Below are positions 55,764 to 64,000 of a stretch of 64,000 nt of DNA, in pieces. Source of the stretch: Aliirhizobium wenxiniae (lineage in GTDB: Bacteria; Pseudomonadota; Alphaproteobacteria; Rhizobiales; Rhizobiaceae); the NCBI RefSeq assembly GCF_019511445.1, contig NZ_JAEUAN010000007.1, forward strand, positions 185,348 to 249,347. Direction: 5' to 3'. The notes beneath the pieces are model-generated. The model was not told the origin of the DNA. It did not search any database and saw only the letters and a program-made list of their open reading frames with translations. Position 1 is the first letter of the stretch. Each line of letters begins with the position of its first letter. Both the position numbers and the translations under genes were made by a program.

Positions 55764-56435
55764 ATGGAAACCTCGCTCTACCTTCCCGTCAAACAGTTCC
55801 TCGAAGCCGCCGGCTATTCGGTCAAGGGCGAGATCGGCGGCTGCGACATGCTTGGCCTGAGCGACGGCGACCCGACCGTGATGGTCGTCTGCGAGCTAAA
55901 ACTCAGCTTCAACCTGGAACTGATCCTGCAGGCGGTCGACCGGGCAAGTGCTGCCGACGAGGTGTGGATCGCCGCCCGTGTCTCGGCAAAAGGCAGGGGC
56001 CGGGAGGCCGACAAACGTTACCGCGATCTCTGCCGCCGGCTCGGCATCGGCATGCTCGGTGTTTCCGATCAGGGAGAGGTCAGCATCCTCGTCAGCTCCG
56101 TCTCGCCGATGCCGCGCACCAATCCGAAACGGCGCACCAAGCTCATCAAGGAACACCGCAAGCGCCAGGGCGACCCCGCACTTGGCGGCTCCACCAAAAT
56201 CCCGATCATGACAGCCTACCGGCAGCAGGCGCTGGCCTGCGCCTGCGCACTTGTCGACGGGCCGCTTAGACCGCGCGACCTCAAGGCGATCACGCCCAAG
56301 GCGGGCGCGATGCTGCGCGACAATTATTACGGCTGGTTCGAAAAGATCGACAAGGGCGTTTATGGCCTCAGCGAGGATGGGGCGAAGGCGGTCCGGCAGT
56401 GGGAAATCAACGCGGTCTCAGCGGTCAAAACTTAG
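55764..56435 (+). CDS. DUF2161 protein, PD-(D/E)XK nuclease-like
   Basis: A 223-residue protein of the DUF2161 family. The N-terminal part holds a PD-(D/E)XK-like core: EIGGCDMLG supplies the aspartate and VVCELKLSFN the E-x-K pair, followed by LILQAVDRASAADEVWIAA. The C-terminal third looks like a winged-helix DNA-binding segment (RPRDLKAITPKAGAMLRDNYYGWFEKIDKGVYGLSEDG, positions only). It may be a DNA-cleaving or binding enzyme. Substrate unknown. I start it at ATG 55764, before METSLYLPVKQFLE; a frame-open ATG at 55686 lies next to the previous stop. Confidence 0.78.
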   Translation: METSLYLPVKQFLEAAGYSVKGEIGGCDMLGLSDGDPTVMVVCELKLSFNLELILQAVDRASAADEVWIAARVSAKGRGREADKRYRDLCRRLGIGMLGVSDQGEVSILVSSVSPMPRTNPKRRTKLIKEHRKRQGDPALGGSTKIPIMTAYRQQALACACALVDGPLRPRDLKAITPKAGAMLRDNYYGWFEKIDKGVYGLSEDGAKAVRQWEINAVSAVKT

Positions 56436-56470
56436 TGAGTGGACCAAACAGAAAGCTCGGCGTGGTTCTA

Positions 56471-56649
56471 TCCCCTCACCAACAAAATCTAAGACTTAGC
56501 TTTGCTAAGATCTCGATTTTGTAACCTCTCCCACAAGGGGAGAGGTAGGCGCCGAGAGCGCGGCAGCGTTATCTCTCCCCTTGTGGGAGAGAAAGCAATT
56601 TCGAAATCTTAGCCAAAGGCTAAGTTTCAGAAATTGCAAGTGAGGGGGT
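56471..56649. repeat. Nested-palindrome intergenic element, copy 2
   Basis: A near copy, in the same orientation, of the element at 30534-30711: same TCCCCTCAC/GTGAGGGGG ends and central CCTCTCCC...GGGGAGAGG and TCTCTCCC...GGGAGAGA hairpins. The distal small hairpin reads CTTAGCC-AAA-GGCTAAG instead of CTTAGC-GCA-GCTAAG: changed in sequence but still paired. Confidence 0.85.
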
Positions 56650-56668
56650 AAGGACTGGGGACGACATT

Positions 56669-56750
56669 GCCCCTCTCCTGAAAAATCCAGCACTTATCCC
56701 TGCGGGCTAAGATGCTGATTTTTCTTCCTCTCGCGCAGGGGGATAGGAAG
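56669..56750. repeat. Related, diverged palindromic element
   Basis: Next to copy 2 lies a shorter element: GAAAAATCCAGCA (56680-56692) pairs with TGCTGATTTTTC (56713-56724) around CTTA...CTAAG-like bases, flanked by CCCCTCTCC and GGGGGATAGG. It looks like a truncated or older member of the same class. Confidence 0.6.
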
Positions 56751-56796
56751 ACACCGCGCTAAATCTCATCCCCTTTCATCCCCGCCCTCCAATCTC

Positions 56797-57130
56797 ATGC
56801 CTACAATCTTCCCGTCCCGTCACGGATACACCGGCAGTCGTGCCGGCGAGGCGGGATCGGTTCCGGTGATGGAGGGAGGACGTAAATCTTCATCACCGGG
56901 GTCCGCGGAAAATGGTCTCCCTCCGGCGACACGGGAGAAGCGGATGAGGTTTTCGGATCGACCTCCCGCTTCTGATGCCCGAACGGCGCGTCGGATGTGC
57001 CTGTGCGGCACACATGGTGGCCTCAAGGATGGTTTCGCCGGGCTTAGAACAAGTCCGTCCGTGAAAGCGGAAAGGCCGGCGGTAAAGGATCATCCGGCAA
57101 GGCCAAGGCAGAGGGACCGGAGTCGCGGAT
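56797..57130 (+). other. Hairpin-rich non-coding stretch before the mutase gene
   Basis: This stretch has no credible gene: a 111-codon open frame here lacks a ribosome site and has improbable composition. It holds several ordered hairpins: CCGGCA/TGCCGG (56831-56846), CCGGTGATG/CATCACCGG (56863-56899), AGAAGCGG/CCGCTTCT (56936-56973), TGTGCC/GGCACA (56996-57012) and GCCGG/CCGGC (57075-57098). It could be a structured RNA leader or an independent small RNA. I found no cobalamin riboswitch B12 box, RNase P or tmRNA signature. Confidence 0.4.
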
Positions 57131-57142
57131 AAAAACGGCCGA

Positions 57143-57203
57143 ACGGGGCGCTGAGAGGTGTCACATAAAAACTTAAACTAAGAGGCAGCTTTCAGCGCCC
57201 CGT
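57143..57203. repeat. 12-bp inverted repeat around an AT-rich core
   Basis: ACGGGGCGCTGA (57143-57154) and TCAGCGCCCCGT (57192-57203) are perfect inverted repeats around a 37-bp AT-rich core that may contain the mutase promoter. As RNA it would make a long-loop hairpin. It could be an operator or a termination/antitermination stem. Confidence 0.6.
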
Positions 57204-57275
57204 CCGAGTTCTATATTGATCACCACGGCGTTTAAAAACGCGCGTGAACGAAACCGCATGTTCAGGAGGAAACCG

Positions 57276-59441
57276 GTGTCGGACAACAGCTCGAAGCCCC
57301 ATCAGCAGGCCAATAGAGACGATTGGGAAAAGCTTGCGGAAAAGGAACTGAAGGCATCGCCCGAGACGCTGACATGGCACACGGCGGAAGGCATCGACAT
57401 CAAGCCGCTCTATACGGCGGACGATCTTGAAGGCATCGACCACCTCGACACGATGCCGGGCATCAAACCTTTCGTGCGCGGGCCCCGTGCCACCATGTAT
57501 GCCGGCCGGCCCTGGACGATCCGCCAATATGCCGGTTTTTCCACCGCCGAGGCCTCCAACGCCTTTTATCGCCGCAATCTCGCCGCCGGCCAGAAAGGCC
57601 TTTCCGTCGCCTTCGACCTTGCCACCCATCGCGGTTACGATTCGGACCATCCGCGCGTCGAAGGTGATGTCGGAAAGGCCGGCGTGGCGATCGATTCGGT
57701 CGAGGACATGAAGATCCTGTTCGACGGCATTCCGCTGAAAGACATGTCGGTGTCGATGACGATGAACGGCGCGGTCATCCCGATCCTTGCCTCCTTCATC
57801 GTTGCCGGCGAGGAACAGGGCTGTTCGAAGGCGGAACTTTCCGGGACGATCCAGAACGATATCCTGAAGGAGTTCATGGTCCGCAACACCTATATCTACC
57901 CGCCGGAACCCTCGATGCGGATCGTTGCCGACATCATCGAATATACGGCCAAGGAAATGCCGCGCTTCAACTCCATCTCGATCTCCGGCTATCACATGCA
58001 GGAGGCGGGTGCGACGCTTGTGCAGGAGCTGGCCTTCACGCTGGCCGACGGGCGCGAATACGTGCGGGCGGCGCTTGCCAAGGGGCTGAATGTCGACGAT
58101 TTCGCCGGGCGCCTGTCGTTCTTCTTTGCTATCGGCATGAATTTCTTCATGGAAGCAGCAAAGCTCAGAGCCGCCCGCCTTTTATGGTCACGGATCATGG
58201 AAGAATTCGAGCCGAAAAAGGCGTCATCGCTGATGCTTCGAACCCATTGCCAGACATCCGGCGTCTCGCTGCAGGAACAGGACCCTTATAACAACGTCAT
58301 CCGTACGGCTTACGAGGCGCTGTCGGCCGTTCTCGGCGGCACCCAGTCGCTGCATACCAACGCGCTGGACGAGGCGATGGCGCTGCCGACCGATTTTTCC
58401 GCCCGCATTGCGCGTAACACGCAGCTGATCCTGCAGCACGAGACGGGCGTGACCAAGGTGGTCGATCCGCTGGCCGGGTCCTATTATGTCGAAAGCCTGA
58501 CCAATGAGTTGGCAGAAAAAGCCTGGGACCTGATCGAGGAAGTCGAAAAACTCGGCGGCATGACCAAGGCGGTTGCCGATGGTCTGCCGAAGCGGCTGAT
58601 CGAGGAGGCGGCAACGCTCCGCCAGGCGAAGGTCGATCGGGGGCAGGAGATCATCGTCGGCGTCAACAAGTTCCGGCTGGAAAACGAGGACGATATCGAC
58701 ATTCTGGCGATCGACAATTCGGCCGTGCGCAAATCGCAGATCGATCGGCTGGAAAAAGTGCGCCGCCAGCGCGATCCGAAACGCGTCGAACAAACACTGG
58801 CCGCCCTTTCCGAAGTGGCCAAAACCGGCACCGGCAATCTGCTGGAGGCCGCGGTCGAAGCGGCGCGGTCGCGTGCTACGGTCGGCGAGATTTCCGATGC
58901 GATGCGACAATCCTTCGGTGACCATGCCGCCGTGCCGGAAGTGGTGGGCGACATCTACGGTCCGGCCTATAGCGACGACCCGGAATACAAGACAATCGTA
59001 AGCCGGCTATCGGAATACGGAAAATCCACTGGCAAACCGAAGATCCTCGTCGCCAAGCTCGGTCAGGACGGGCATGACCGCGGCGCCAAGGTGATTGCCT
59101 CGGCCTTCGGCGATATCGGCTTCACGGTTCTGGCCGGTCCGCTGTTCCAGACGCCGGAAGAGGCAGCCGATCTGGCGGTGAAGGAAAAGGTGCAGGTCGT
59201 CGGCATGTCGTCGCTTGCCGCCGGTCACCGCACACTCGCACCGCAACTGGTCGAAGCACTGAAGGCCAAGGGTGCGGAAAACATCATCGTTGTGGTCGGC
59301 GGGGTCATCCCGCGGCAGGATTACGACTATCTGCTGGAAAATGGCGTCGCCGCCGTCTTCGGACCGGGAACCAACGTCCTCGATGCCGCGAACTCGATCA
59401 TCGACCTGCTGGAAGGCAAAAGGAGAAACGCGGTCGCCTGA
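57276..59441 (+). CDS. scpA: Methylmalonyl-CoA mutase, B12-dependent
   Basis: A 721-residue enzyme interconverting methylmalonyl-CoA and succinyl-CoA with adenosylcobalamin. The N-terminal barrel has [21 protein letters not shown] and [20 protein letters not shown]; the C-terminal cobalamin domain (about 585-715) has the D-x-H-x-x-G signature in [14 protein letters not shown]. This is the large homodimer type (bhbA/ScpA). GTG 57276 is chosen because AGGAGGA lies 5 bases before it; upstream in-frame ATGs at 57216 and 57258 lack such a site. No small subunit or MeaB gene is adjacent. Confidence 0.93.
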   Translation: MSDNSSKPHQQANRDDWEKLAEKELKASPETLTWHTAEGIDIKPLYTADDLEGIDHLDTMPGIKPFVRGPRATMYAGRPWTIRQYAGFSTAEASNAFYRRNLAAGQKGLSVAFDLATHRGYDSDHPRVEGDVGKAGVAIDSVEDMKILFDGIPLKDMSVSMTMNGAVIPILASFIVAGEEQGCSKAELSGTIQNDILKEFMVRNTYIYPPEPSMRIVADIIEYTAKEMPRFNSISISGYHMQEAGATLVQELAFTLADGREYVRAALAKGLNVDDFAGRLSFFFAIGMNFFMEAAKLRAARLLWSRIMEEFEPKKASSLMLRTHCQTSGVSLQEQDPYNNVIRTAYEALSAVLGGTQSLHTNALDEAMALPTDFSARIARNTQLILQHETGVTKVVDPLAGSYYVESLTNELAEKAWDLIEEVEKLGGMTKAVADGLPKRLIEEAATLRQAKVDRGQEIIVGVNKFRLENEDDIDILAIDNSAVRKSQIDRLEKVRRQRDPKRVEQTLAALSEVAKTGTGNLLEAAVEAARSRATVGEISDAMRQSFGDHAAVPEVVGDIYGPAYSDDPEYKTIVSRLSEYGKSTGKPKILVAKLGQDGHDRGAKVIASAFGDIGFTVLAGPLFQTPEEAADLAVKEKVQVVGMSSLAAGHRTLAPQLVEALKAKGAENIIVVVGGVIPRQDYDYLLENGVAAVFGPGTNVLDAANSIIDLLEGKRRNAVA

Positions 59442-59444
59442 CGG

Positions 59445-60458
59445 TCAGGGCCTGGAAAAGCTCTTGCGGAACACCAGCTGCGGGATAACCCGCTCGCAAG
59501 CACGCGGCTCGTCGGGCTTCTGCTGCCGCCTGTCGAGCAGCATCACGGCGCGGGCCGCGATCGCTGCCGGATCCTGCCGAAAGGTGGTGAGTCCGTAACT
59601 CAGCCAAGCCGCTTCCGGCACGTCGTCGAAACCGATCAGCGCAACATCGTCCGGCACCGAAAGGGAAAACTCCTGGCGGATCACGTCCATCGCGCCGAAT
59701 GCCAGAAGATCGTTGGCGCAGAAGATCGCGTCGGGCCGCTCGCCTTGCGAAAACAACGTGCGAGCCGCAACGATGCCGCCGTCATAATCGGAATCGCGGC
59801 CATGGGCGATCCTTACCTCACATCCGGCAGCGTGAGCCGCAGCGACAAAAGCGTTTTCACGTTCAGCGATGCTGGGCGTGGCAGAATGAGAGCCGATGAC
59901 GGCGAGCCGGCGGCGACCGGCACTGATGAAAACCTCCGCCGCCTCACGCGACGCCTCGGCATTGCCGGCCAGAACACGGTCGGCATCCGGCTCTGCCCTG
60001 CCGATCACGACAAGCGGCTGGCCGTTGCGTTGGGCGAGTTCGAAAAAACTTTCGGGCGGCGAGCCGGACAGAATGACGGTTGCCTCGGCGCGGTGGCCGA
60101 TCAGCATTTTCTGGGCCGCCAGCAATTCCTCTTCGGTCTCGCCGGTATTGATGAGAACGGGAATGGAGCCGCGGCGAATGAGCGCCTTGGTCAGCGCCGC
60201 CGTCAGATGGGCGCGAAAACCGATCTCCGGCTTGGTCGCCACCACGCCGACCAGTCGGCTCTGGTTCAAAAGCACGCCGCGGGCAAGATCGTTGACGTGA
60301 TACCCGAGTTCTTCGGCGGCCTTCAGCACCTTTTCGCGGGTGGCCGGCGCGACGCTTGCGCCTTCGGTGAAGGTTCGCGAGACGGCGGAGCGGGAAACTC
60401 CCGCCAGCTTTGCCACCTGTTCGGCGCTGACAAAGCGCATTTTTCTGTCGTCTCTCAT
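59445..60458 (-). CDS. LacI-family transcriptional regulator
   Basis: A 337-residue regulator with an N-terminal LacI helix-turn-helix (VSAEQVAKLAGVSRSAVSRT, hinge ELGYHVNDLARGV) and a periplasmic-binding-like sugar domain ending in PDDVALIGFDDVPEAAWLSY. It is convergent with the mutase gene, 3 bp from its stop. Its target is not evident from neighbours. The start is ambiguous between ATG 60458 and ATG 60440, neither with a strong ribosome site. Confidence 0.85.
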   Translation of the reverse strand: MRDDRKMRFVSAEQVAKLAGVSRSAVSRTFTEGASVAPATREKVLKAAEELGYHVNDLARGVLLNQSRLVGVVATKPEIGFRAHLTAALTKALIRRGSIPVLINTGETEEELLAAQKMLIGHRAEATVILSGSPPESFFELAQRNGQPLVVIGRAEPDADRVLAGNAEASREAAEVFISAGRRRLAVIGSHSATPSIAERENAFVAAAHAAGCEVRIAHGRDSDYDGGIVAARTLFSQGERPDAIFCANDLLAFGAMDVIRQEFSLSVPDDVALIGFDDVPEAAWLSYGLTTFRQDPAAIAARAVMLLDRRQQKPDEPRACERVIPQLVFRKSFSRP

Positions 60459-60571
60459 GCTACTTTTCACGCCCAATTGCTGCACAGCCGTGCAGATCGC
60501 GTGAAATGTCTTATGCAGCGACGTTTACAGTGACATGACAGTTGCCCGTGTAAAAATGCCGATTGAAAGTT

Positions 60572-61288
60572 TCAACCGGTCGCCAGAACATCCTTCAGCG
60601 CCACGCCCTGCTTCGGCTGAAGGTCCAGATCAGCCTCGATGTGATCGATATGGTGCAGCATGAGATCGGCGGCACGTTTGGCGTCGCCGCGTTCGATCAG
60701 GTCGAGAATGGCAAAGTGTTCGCTATGGCCGCAGCTCGACACACCGGAACGGCCGTAGAGCGCGATGACCAGCGAGGAGCGTGCAACAAGCTCGTCCATG
60801 AACCGCTGCAGAATGGCATTGCCGGCCACTGAGGCAAGCATCAGGTGGAAATCACCGGATGCCTTGATCTCCGCCCGCCTTGCTGCCGGACCGCGCTCGT
60901 TGATGTGGCGCTCTTCCTCGATCAACTGCTCGCGAAAACGGGCGATATCGTCCGGCGTGATGCGTTCGGAGGCCGCCGCAACGATGCCCGGCTCGATCAG
61001 GCGGCGGGACGCAAAAATCTGCCGCGCCTCTTCCGGTGTGGGGTGGGAGACGAAAGCGCCGCGATTACGCTCCGTCTTCACCAGCCCTTCGAAGGTCAGC
61101 ATCTGCAGGGCGGCACGGGCAACCGTGCGGCTGACGTCGAAAAGCGCACCGACTTCCGCCTCCGAAAGCTTCGTCCCCGGTGCCAGACGCCGATCTATAA
61201 TGGCGTTGCGCAGGGTTTCGCGGATCGCCATCGAACGGTCTTCGGTTACGGGGTCAGGGGGAGTTGAAGTGTTTTCGAGCAAAGTCAT
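60572..61288 (-). CDS. FadR/FCD-type GntR transcriptional regulator
   Basis: A 238-residue regulator with GntR helix-turn-helix (LRNAIIDRRLAPGTKLSEAE, GALFDVSRTVARAALQML) and a C-terminal FCD domain whose metal-binding pattern is kept (HLMLASVAGN, then HFAILDLIERGD and LMLHHIDHIEADL). ATG 61288 is chosen; the frame stays open to 61375. It is divergent from the ABC transporter genes starting at 61527 and probably controls them. The 238-bp gap between holds the promoters. Confidence 0.87.
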   Translation of the reverse strand: MTLLENTSTPPDPVTEDRSMAIRETLRNAIIDRRLAPGTKLSEAEVGALFDVSRTVARAALQMLTFEGLVKTERNRGAFVSHPTPEEARQIFASRRLIEPGIVAAASERITPDDIARFREQLIEEERHINERGPAARRAEIKASGDFHLMLASVAGNAILQRFMDELVARSSLVIALYGRSGVSSCGHSEHFAILDLIERGDAKRAADLMLHHIDHIEADLDLQPKQGVALKDVLATG

Positions 61289-61526
61289 GGGTTTTCGTCC
61301 GGCATGCCCTGTTCTAACGCGTGACAGGGTCTTCTGCCTAGTACGATGTTTAGCAATTCGACTTTCAGATTGCATACAATTTGGACAGCCGATCGAAAAC
61401 GATCGCTGTAATTTTGCGCAACCGCAAAAGCGGAAAATGGCCTCTGCTCGAAAAATCCTTGATCTTCAACGATGAATTGAACTGGCACGGCTCCTGCATC
61501 ACCGAAATAATCGCAGGAGAATGCCT

Positions 61527-62618
61527 ATGAGCAAAGCCGCTGAAATAGACATCGTATCCGTCTCCAAGATCTATGGCAGCACGACCGCTGTCCACGAGAT
61601 CAGCCTGAAGATACCGGCCGGCACCTATTGCTGCCTCCTTGGCCCTTCCGGCTGCGGCAAGACTTCCACGCTCAGAATGATCGCCGGCCACGAATCGATT
61701 TCCACCGGGGATATCCGCCTCGGTAATGCGGTCGTCACCGATTTGCCGCCGGCCAAACGCGGCACGGCGATGATGTTCCAGTCCTATGCGCTGTTTCCGC
61801 ATCTCGATCTCGTCGACAATGTCGCCTTCTCGCTCAAGATGAAGGGCGTCGAAAAGGACGAACGCCGCGCCAAGGCGATGGACATGCTGCGGCTGATGCA
61901 GCTTGAAGCCTATGCGACACGCCGTCCGGCCCAGCTTTCCGGCGGCCAGCAGCAGCGCGTGGCACTGGCCCGCGCCCTGATTACCGATCCGGAAGCACTT
62001 TTGCTCGACGAGCCGCTTTCGGCGCTCGACCCCTTCCTCAAGATCCGCATGCGGGCTGAGCTGAAGAAACTGCAGACCTCGCTCGGCATCACATTCGTAC
62101 ATGTGACGCACAGCCAGGAAGAAGCGATGGCGCTCGCCGATATCATCGTCATCATGAATGACGGGCGCATTGAACAGGCCGCCCATCCGCGCACCGTTTT
62201 CGAACGGCCGGCCACCGCCTTCGTCGCCAAGTTCATGGGCGACCATAACGTGATTTCCGGCCGGGTGACGAAAAGCGAAGGCGACGAGCTGATGATCTCG
62301 GTACCGGCCGGCGGCGATTTTCTCGCCATCGGCGCCGATGCTGCCGGGCTGACCGACACGGCCGACATCGCCGTGCGCACCGACCATGTGCGCGTTGCGC
62401 CGGCAACGGAGACGGGGCTGGGCTTCACCGGGTCGGTCTCCAATGTCGAATATCGCGGTTCGTCGGTGAAGCTCACCGTCAATGGCGCGGGCGTCGAGGA
62501 TTTTACCGCGATCCTCAGCGACAAGGACTTTTTCGCCAACCCGGTGAAGGTGGGCGACGCCATTCCGCTCAGTTGGGAGCGTCAGGACGCGCTCGTGCTG
62601 GGGCGGCTGAAGCAATGA
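61527..62618 (+). CDS. ABC transporter ATPase, polyamine/opine type (PotA-like)
   Basis: A 363-residue ATPase: Walker A GPSGCGKTSTLRMIAG, signature LSGGQQQRVALARAL, Walker B LLLDEPLSALDPFLK and a C-terminal TOBE domain (DHVRVAPATETGLGFTGSVSNVEYRGSS, positions only). It energises uptake of the ligand bound by the next gene product. ATG 61527 is preferred over ATG 61521, since AGGAG then lies 7 bases upstream. The two permease genes must lie beyond the window. Confidence 0.9.
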   Translation: MSKAAEIDIVSVSKIYGSTTAVHEISLKIPAGTYCCLLGPSGCGKTSTLRMIAGHESISTGDIRLGNAVVTDLPPAKRGTAMMFQSYALFPHLDLVDNVAFSLKMKGVEKDERRAKAMDMLRLMQLEAYATRRPAQLSGGQQQRVALARALITDPEALLLDEPLSALDPFLKIRMRAELKKLQTSLGITFVHVTHSQEEAMALADIIVIMNDGRIEQAAHPRTVFERPATAFVAKFMGDHNVISGRVTKSEGDELMISVPAGGDFLAIGADAAGLTDTADIAVRTDHVRVAPATETGLGFTGSVSNVEYRGSSVKLTVNGAGVEDFTAILSDKDFFANPVKVGDAIPLSWERQDALVLGRLKQ

Positions 62619-62653
62619 AAATACAAAAATAAAACCTCAAGAGGAGAACTGAC

Positions 62654-63943
62654 ATGACCGAGACGACGAAAACGGCAAAGGGAATTTCCCGCCGCTCGCT
62701 TTTGAAGACGGCATCGGCTGCCGCCGGCCTTGCCGCCGGTTCCGGTGCGATTACCGGTTTCCCGACCATCTGGGCGCAGAACCCGATCACGCTTCGCCAG
62801 TTCGGCACCGGCGTTTCGAACCTCAATGCGATTGCCGAGAAGTGCAAGGCCGATCTCGGCATCACGCTGGAAATGACGGCGACCGATTCGGATGCCGCCG
62901 CCCAGCGCGCCGTCACCCAGCCGAAGTCCTATGACATCGCCGATATCGAATACTGGATCCTGAAGAAGGTCTATGCGGCCGGTGTGATCCAGCCGATGGA
63001 TGTGAAGAAGCTGAAATATTACGACAAGGTCGTACCGCTGTTCAAGAACGGCAAGCTGAAGCCCGACAGCGTGATCGCGCAAGGTACGGCACCGCACACG
63101 GTCGGTTTTGTCGAGAAGGCGGGCGACAAGACGTTTGCCAAGGAAGAGACCCAGTGGTTCACGATGATGCCGACGATCTACAATGCCGATACGCTCGGCA
63201 TTCGTCCGGATCTCGTCGGCCGCGAGATCACCACTTGGGCCGATATCATGGACCCGAAATTCAAGGGCAAGACCTCGATCCTCAACATCCCGTCGATCGG
63301 CATCATGGATGCTGCAATGATCATGGAAGCGATGGGCAACCTGAAATATGCCGACAAGGGCAACATGACCAAGGAAGAGATCGACAAGACGATCGACTTC
63401 CTGATCAAGGCCAAGCAGGACGGCCAGTTCCGCGCTTTCTGGAAGAGCTTCGATGAATCGGTCAACCTCATGTCGTCCGGCGAAGTGGTCATCCAGTCGA
63501 TGTGGTCGCCGGCGGTTGCCGCCGTGCGTTCCAAGGGCATCGCCTGCAAATACCAGCCGCTCAAGGAAGGTTACCGCTCGTGGGGCGGCGGCCTGGGTAT
63601 CGCCGCGCATCTGACCGGCGCGCAGCTGGATGCTGCCTATGAATATATCAACTGGTACACGTCCGGCTGGGTCGGCGCCTATCTGAACCGCCAGGGCTAT
63701 TATTCCGCCTGCATGGAAACCGCCAAGGACCACATGTCGGCCGACGAATGGGGCTACTGGATCGAGGGCAAGGCCGCAGCCGGCGATATCGTCGCACCTG
63801 ACGGCAAGGTGATGGAAAAGGCAGGGGCAGTGCGCGACGGCGGTTCCTTCGAGGAACGCATGGGCCATGTCGCCTGCTGGAACTCCGTCATGGACGAAGA
63901 CCGCTACATGGTTCGCCGCTGGAACGAGTTCATCGCGGCTTAA
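62654..63943 (+). CDS. ABC transporter periplasmic binding protein, PotD-like, Tat-exported
   Basis: A 429-residue type 2 binding protein with a twin-arginine signal: SRRSLLKTASAAAGLAAGS near residues 14-32, then cleavage around WAQNP. The body fits the spermidine/putrescine/opine-binding group (YNADTLGIRPDLVGREITTW, WKSFDESVNLMSSGEVVIQS). Export folded through Tat suggests cytosolic folding before secretion. It follows the ATPase by 35 bp with AAGAGGAG before the ATG. Ligand not determined. Confidence 0.88.
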   Translation: MTETTKTAKGISRRSLLKTASAAAGLAAGSGAITGFPTIWAQNPITLRQFGTGVSNLNAIAEKCKADLGITLEMTATDSDAAAQRAVTQPKSYDIADIEYWILKKVYAAGVIQPMDVKKLKYYDKVVPLFKNGKLKPDSVIAQGTAPHTVGFVEKAGDKTFAKEETQWFTMMPTIYNADTLGIRPDLVGREITTWADIMDPKFKGKTSILNIPSIGIMDAAMIMEAMGNLKYADKGNMTKEEIDKTIDFLIKAKQDGQFRAFWKSFDESVNLMSSGEVVIQSMWSPAVAAVRSKGIACKYQPLKEGYRSWGGGLGIAAHLTGAQLDAAYEYINWYTSGWVGAYLNRQGYYSACMETAKDHMSADEWGYWIEGKAAAGDIVAPDGKVMEKAGAVRDGGSFEERMGHVACWNSVMDEDRYMVRRWNEFIAA

Positions 63944-63956
63944 GGCATTCGCCAAC

Positions 63957-63988
63957 CAGTCCCCTCCCCCTTGTGGGGAGGGTTAGGG
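63957..63988. repeat. Partial CCCCTCCCC-type intergenic repeat
   Basis: CCCTCCCCCTTGTGGGGAGGG makes a short hairpin, followed by TTAGGG, as in the common rhizobial intergenic palindromes. It lies 13 bp after the binding-protein gene and is cut short by adapter-like sequence. Confidence 0.55.
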
Positions 63989-64000
63989 CTGTCTCTTATA
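63989..64000. other. Probable Nextera transposase adapter remnant at sequence end
   Basis: The last 12 bases, CTGTCTCTTATA, equal the first 12 of the Nextera mosaic-end adapter (CTGTCTCTTATACACATCT). It is likely read-through adapter at a contig end, not genomic sequence. Confidence 0.7.

Noticed and set aside
56797..57132. A possible 111-residue protein before the mutase gene
   Set aside because: No ribosome site, improbable Arg/Pro/Ser-rich composition, and the DNA is dominated by hairpins.
56797..57275. Cobalamin riboswitch, RNase P RNA or tmRNA
   Set aside because: I looked for the B12 box (AGYCMGGAGACC-type), the GAGGAAAGTC/ACAGAA elements of RNase P and a tmRNA tag sequence and found none.

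Overview
The window reads as a 64 kb chromosomal piece from an alphaproteobacterium of the Rhizobiaceae (Rhizobium/Agrobacterium-like). The grounds are the irrA-fabA-fabB cluster, an rbfA-truB-rpsO-pnp string, a TctCBA-type tripartite transporter, two-subunit HAAT permeases, the high-GC codon use with pervasive antisense reading frames, and rhizobial-style palindromic intergenic elements (CCCCTCAC...GTGAGGGG). It carries no rRNA, tRNA, CRISPR array, prophage or transposase that I can see.

Layout. 1-2912: end of an amino-sugar operon (GntR/UTRA regulator cut by the window edge, SIS-domain deaminase/isomerase, nagA). 2997-10089: a tricarboxylate-type uptake locus with a TctE/TctD-like two-component system and DUF1993 gene on the minus strand, facing a lone periplasmic binding protein and tctCBA. 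10263-18011 (minus): glutaminase, then one operon running acyl-CoA ligase, branched-chain-type ABC transporter (livKHMGF) and MarR regulator, with an arylformamidase-like hydrolase divergent from it. 19093-26446: flavoprotein, YoaK, YdcF and TRIC-like membrane proteins, irrA, fabA, fabB and a Sel1 protein. 26542-32090 (minus): rsmC, pnp, rpsO, truB, rbfA.

32279-43687 is a complete chemotaxis signalling cluster: a soluble, degenerate receptor-like protein on the minus strand, then STAS, cheY, cheA, cheW, two near-duplicate receptors, a second cheW, cheR and cheB, mostly with 4-bp overlaps. No cheD or flagellar gene is present. 43707-45952 is accessory: an XRE/membrane pair with its own operator, an unfamiliar gene that may have a uracil-DNA-glycosylase-like fold, and an orphan ParA. 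45959-48598 holds a xylitol/polyol dehydrogenase, YghU and a small hypothetical. 48918-54677 holds ubiV, ubiU and ubiT (minus) divergent from ubiD, ubiX and nnrS (plus). This is the oxygen-independent ubiquinone hydroxylation set beside prenylated-flavin decarboxylation and a nitric-oxide-linked membrane protein, with an FNR-like box between them, so the organism probably respires with little or no oxygen, perhaps by denitrification.

54735-56435 is a run of small genes: DUF4160 and DUF2442 (possible toxin-antitoxin pair), a two-helix membrane protein and a DUF2161 PD-(D/E)XK-like protein. 56436-57275 is non-coding: two repeat elements, a hairpin-rich 330-bp stretch and a 12-bp inverted repeat in front of the B12-dependent methylmalonyl-CoA mutase. 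The window ends with a LacI regulator, a FadR-type GntR regulator and the first two genes of a polyamine/opine-type ABC transporter. The last 12 bases match the Nextera transposase mosaic end, so the true contig probably stops here with adapter read-through.
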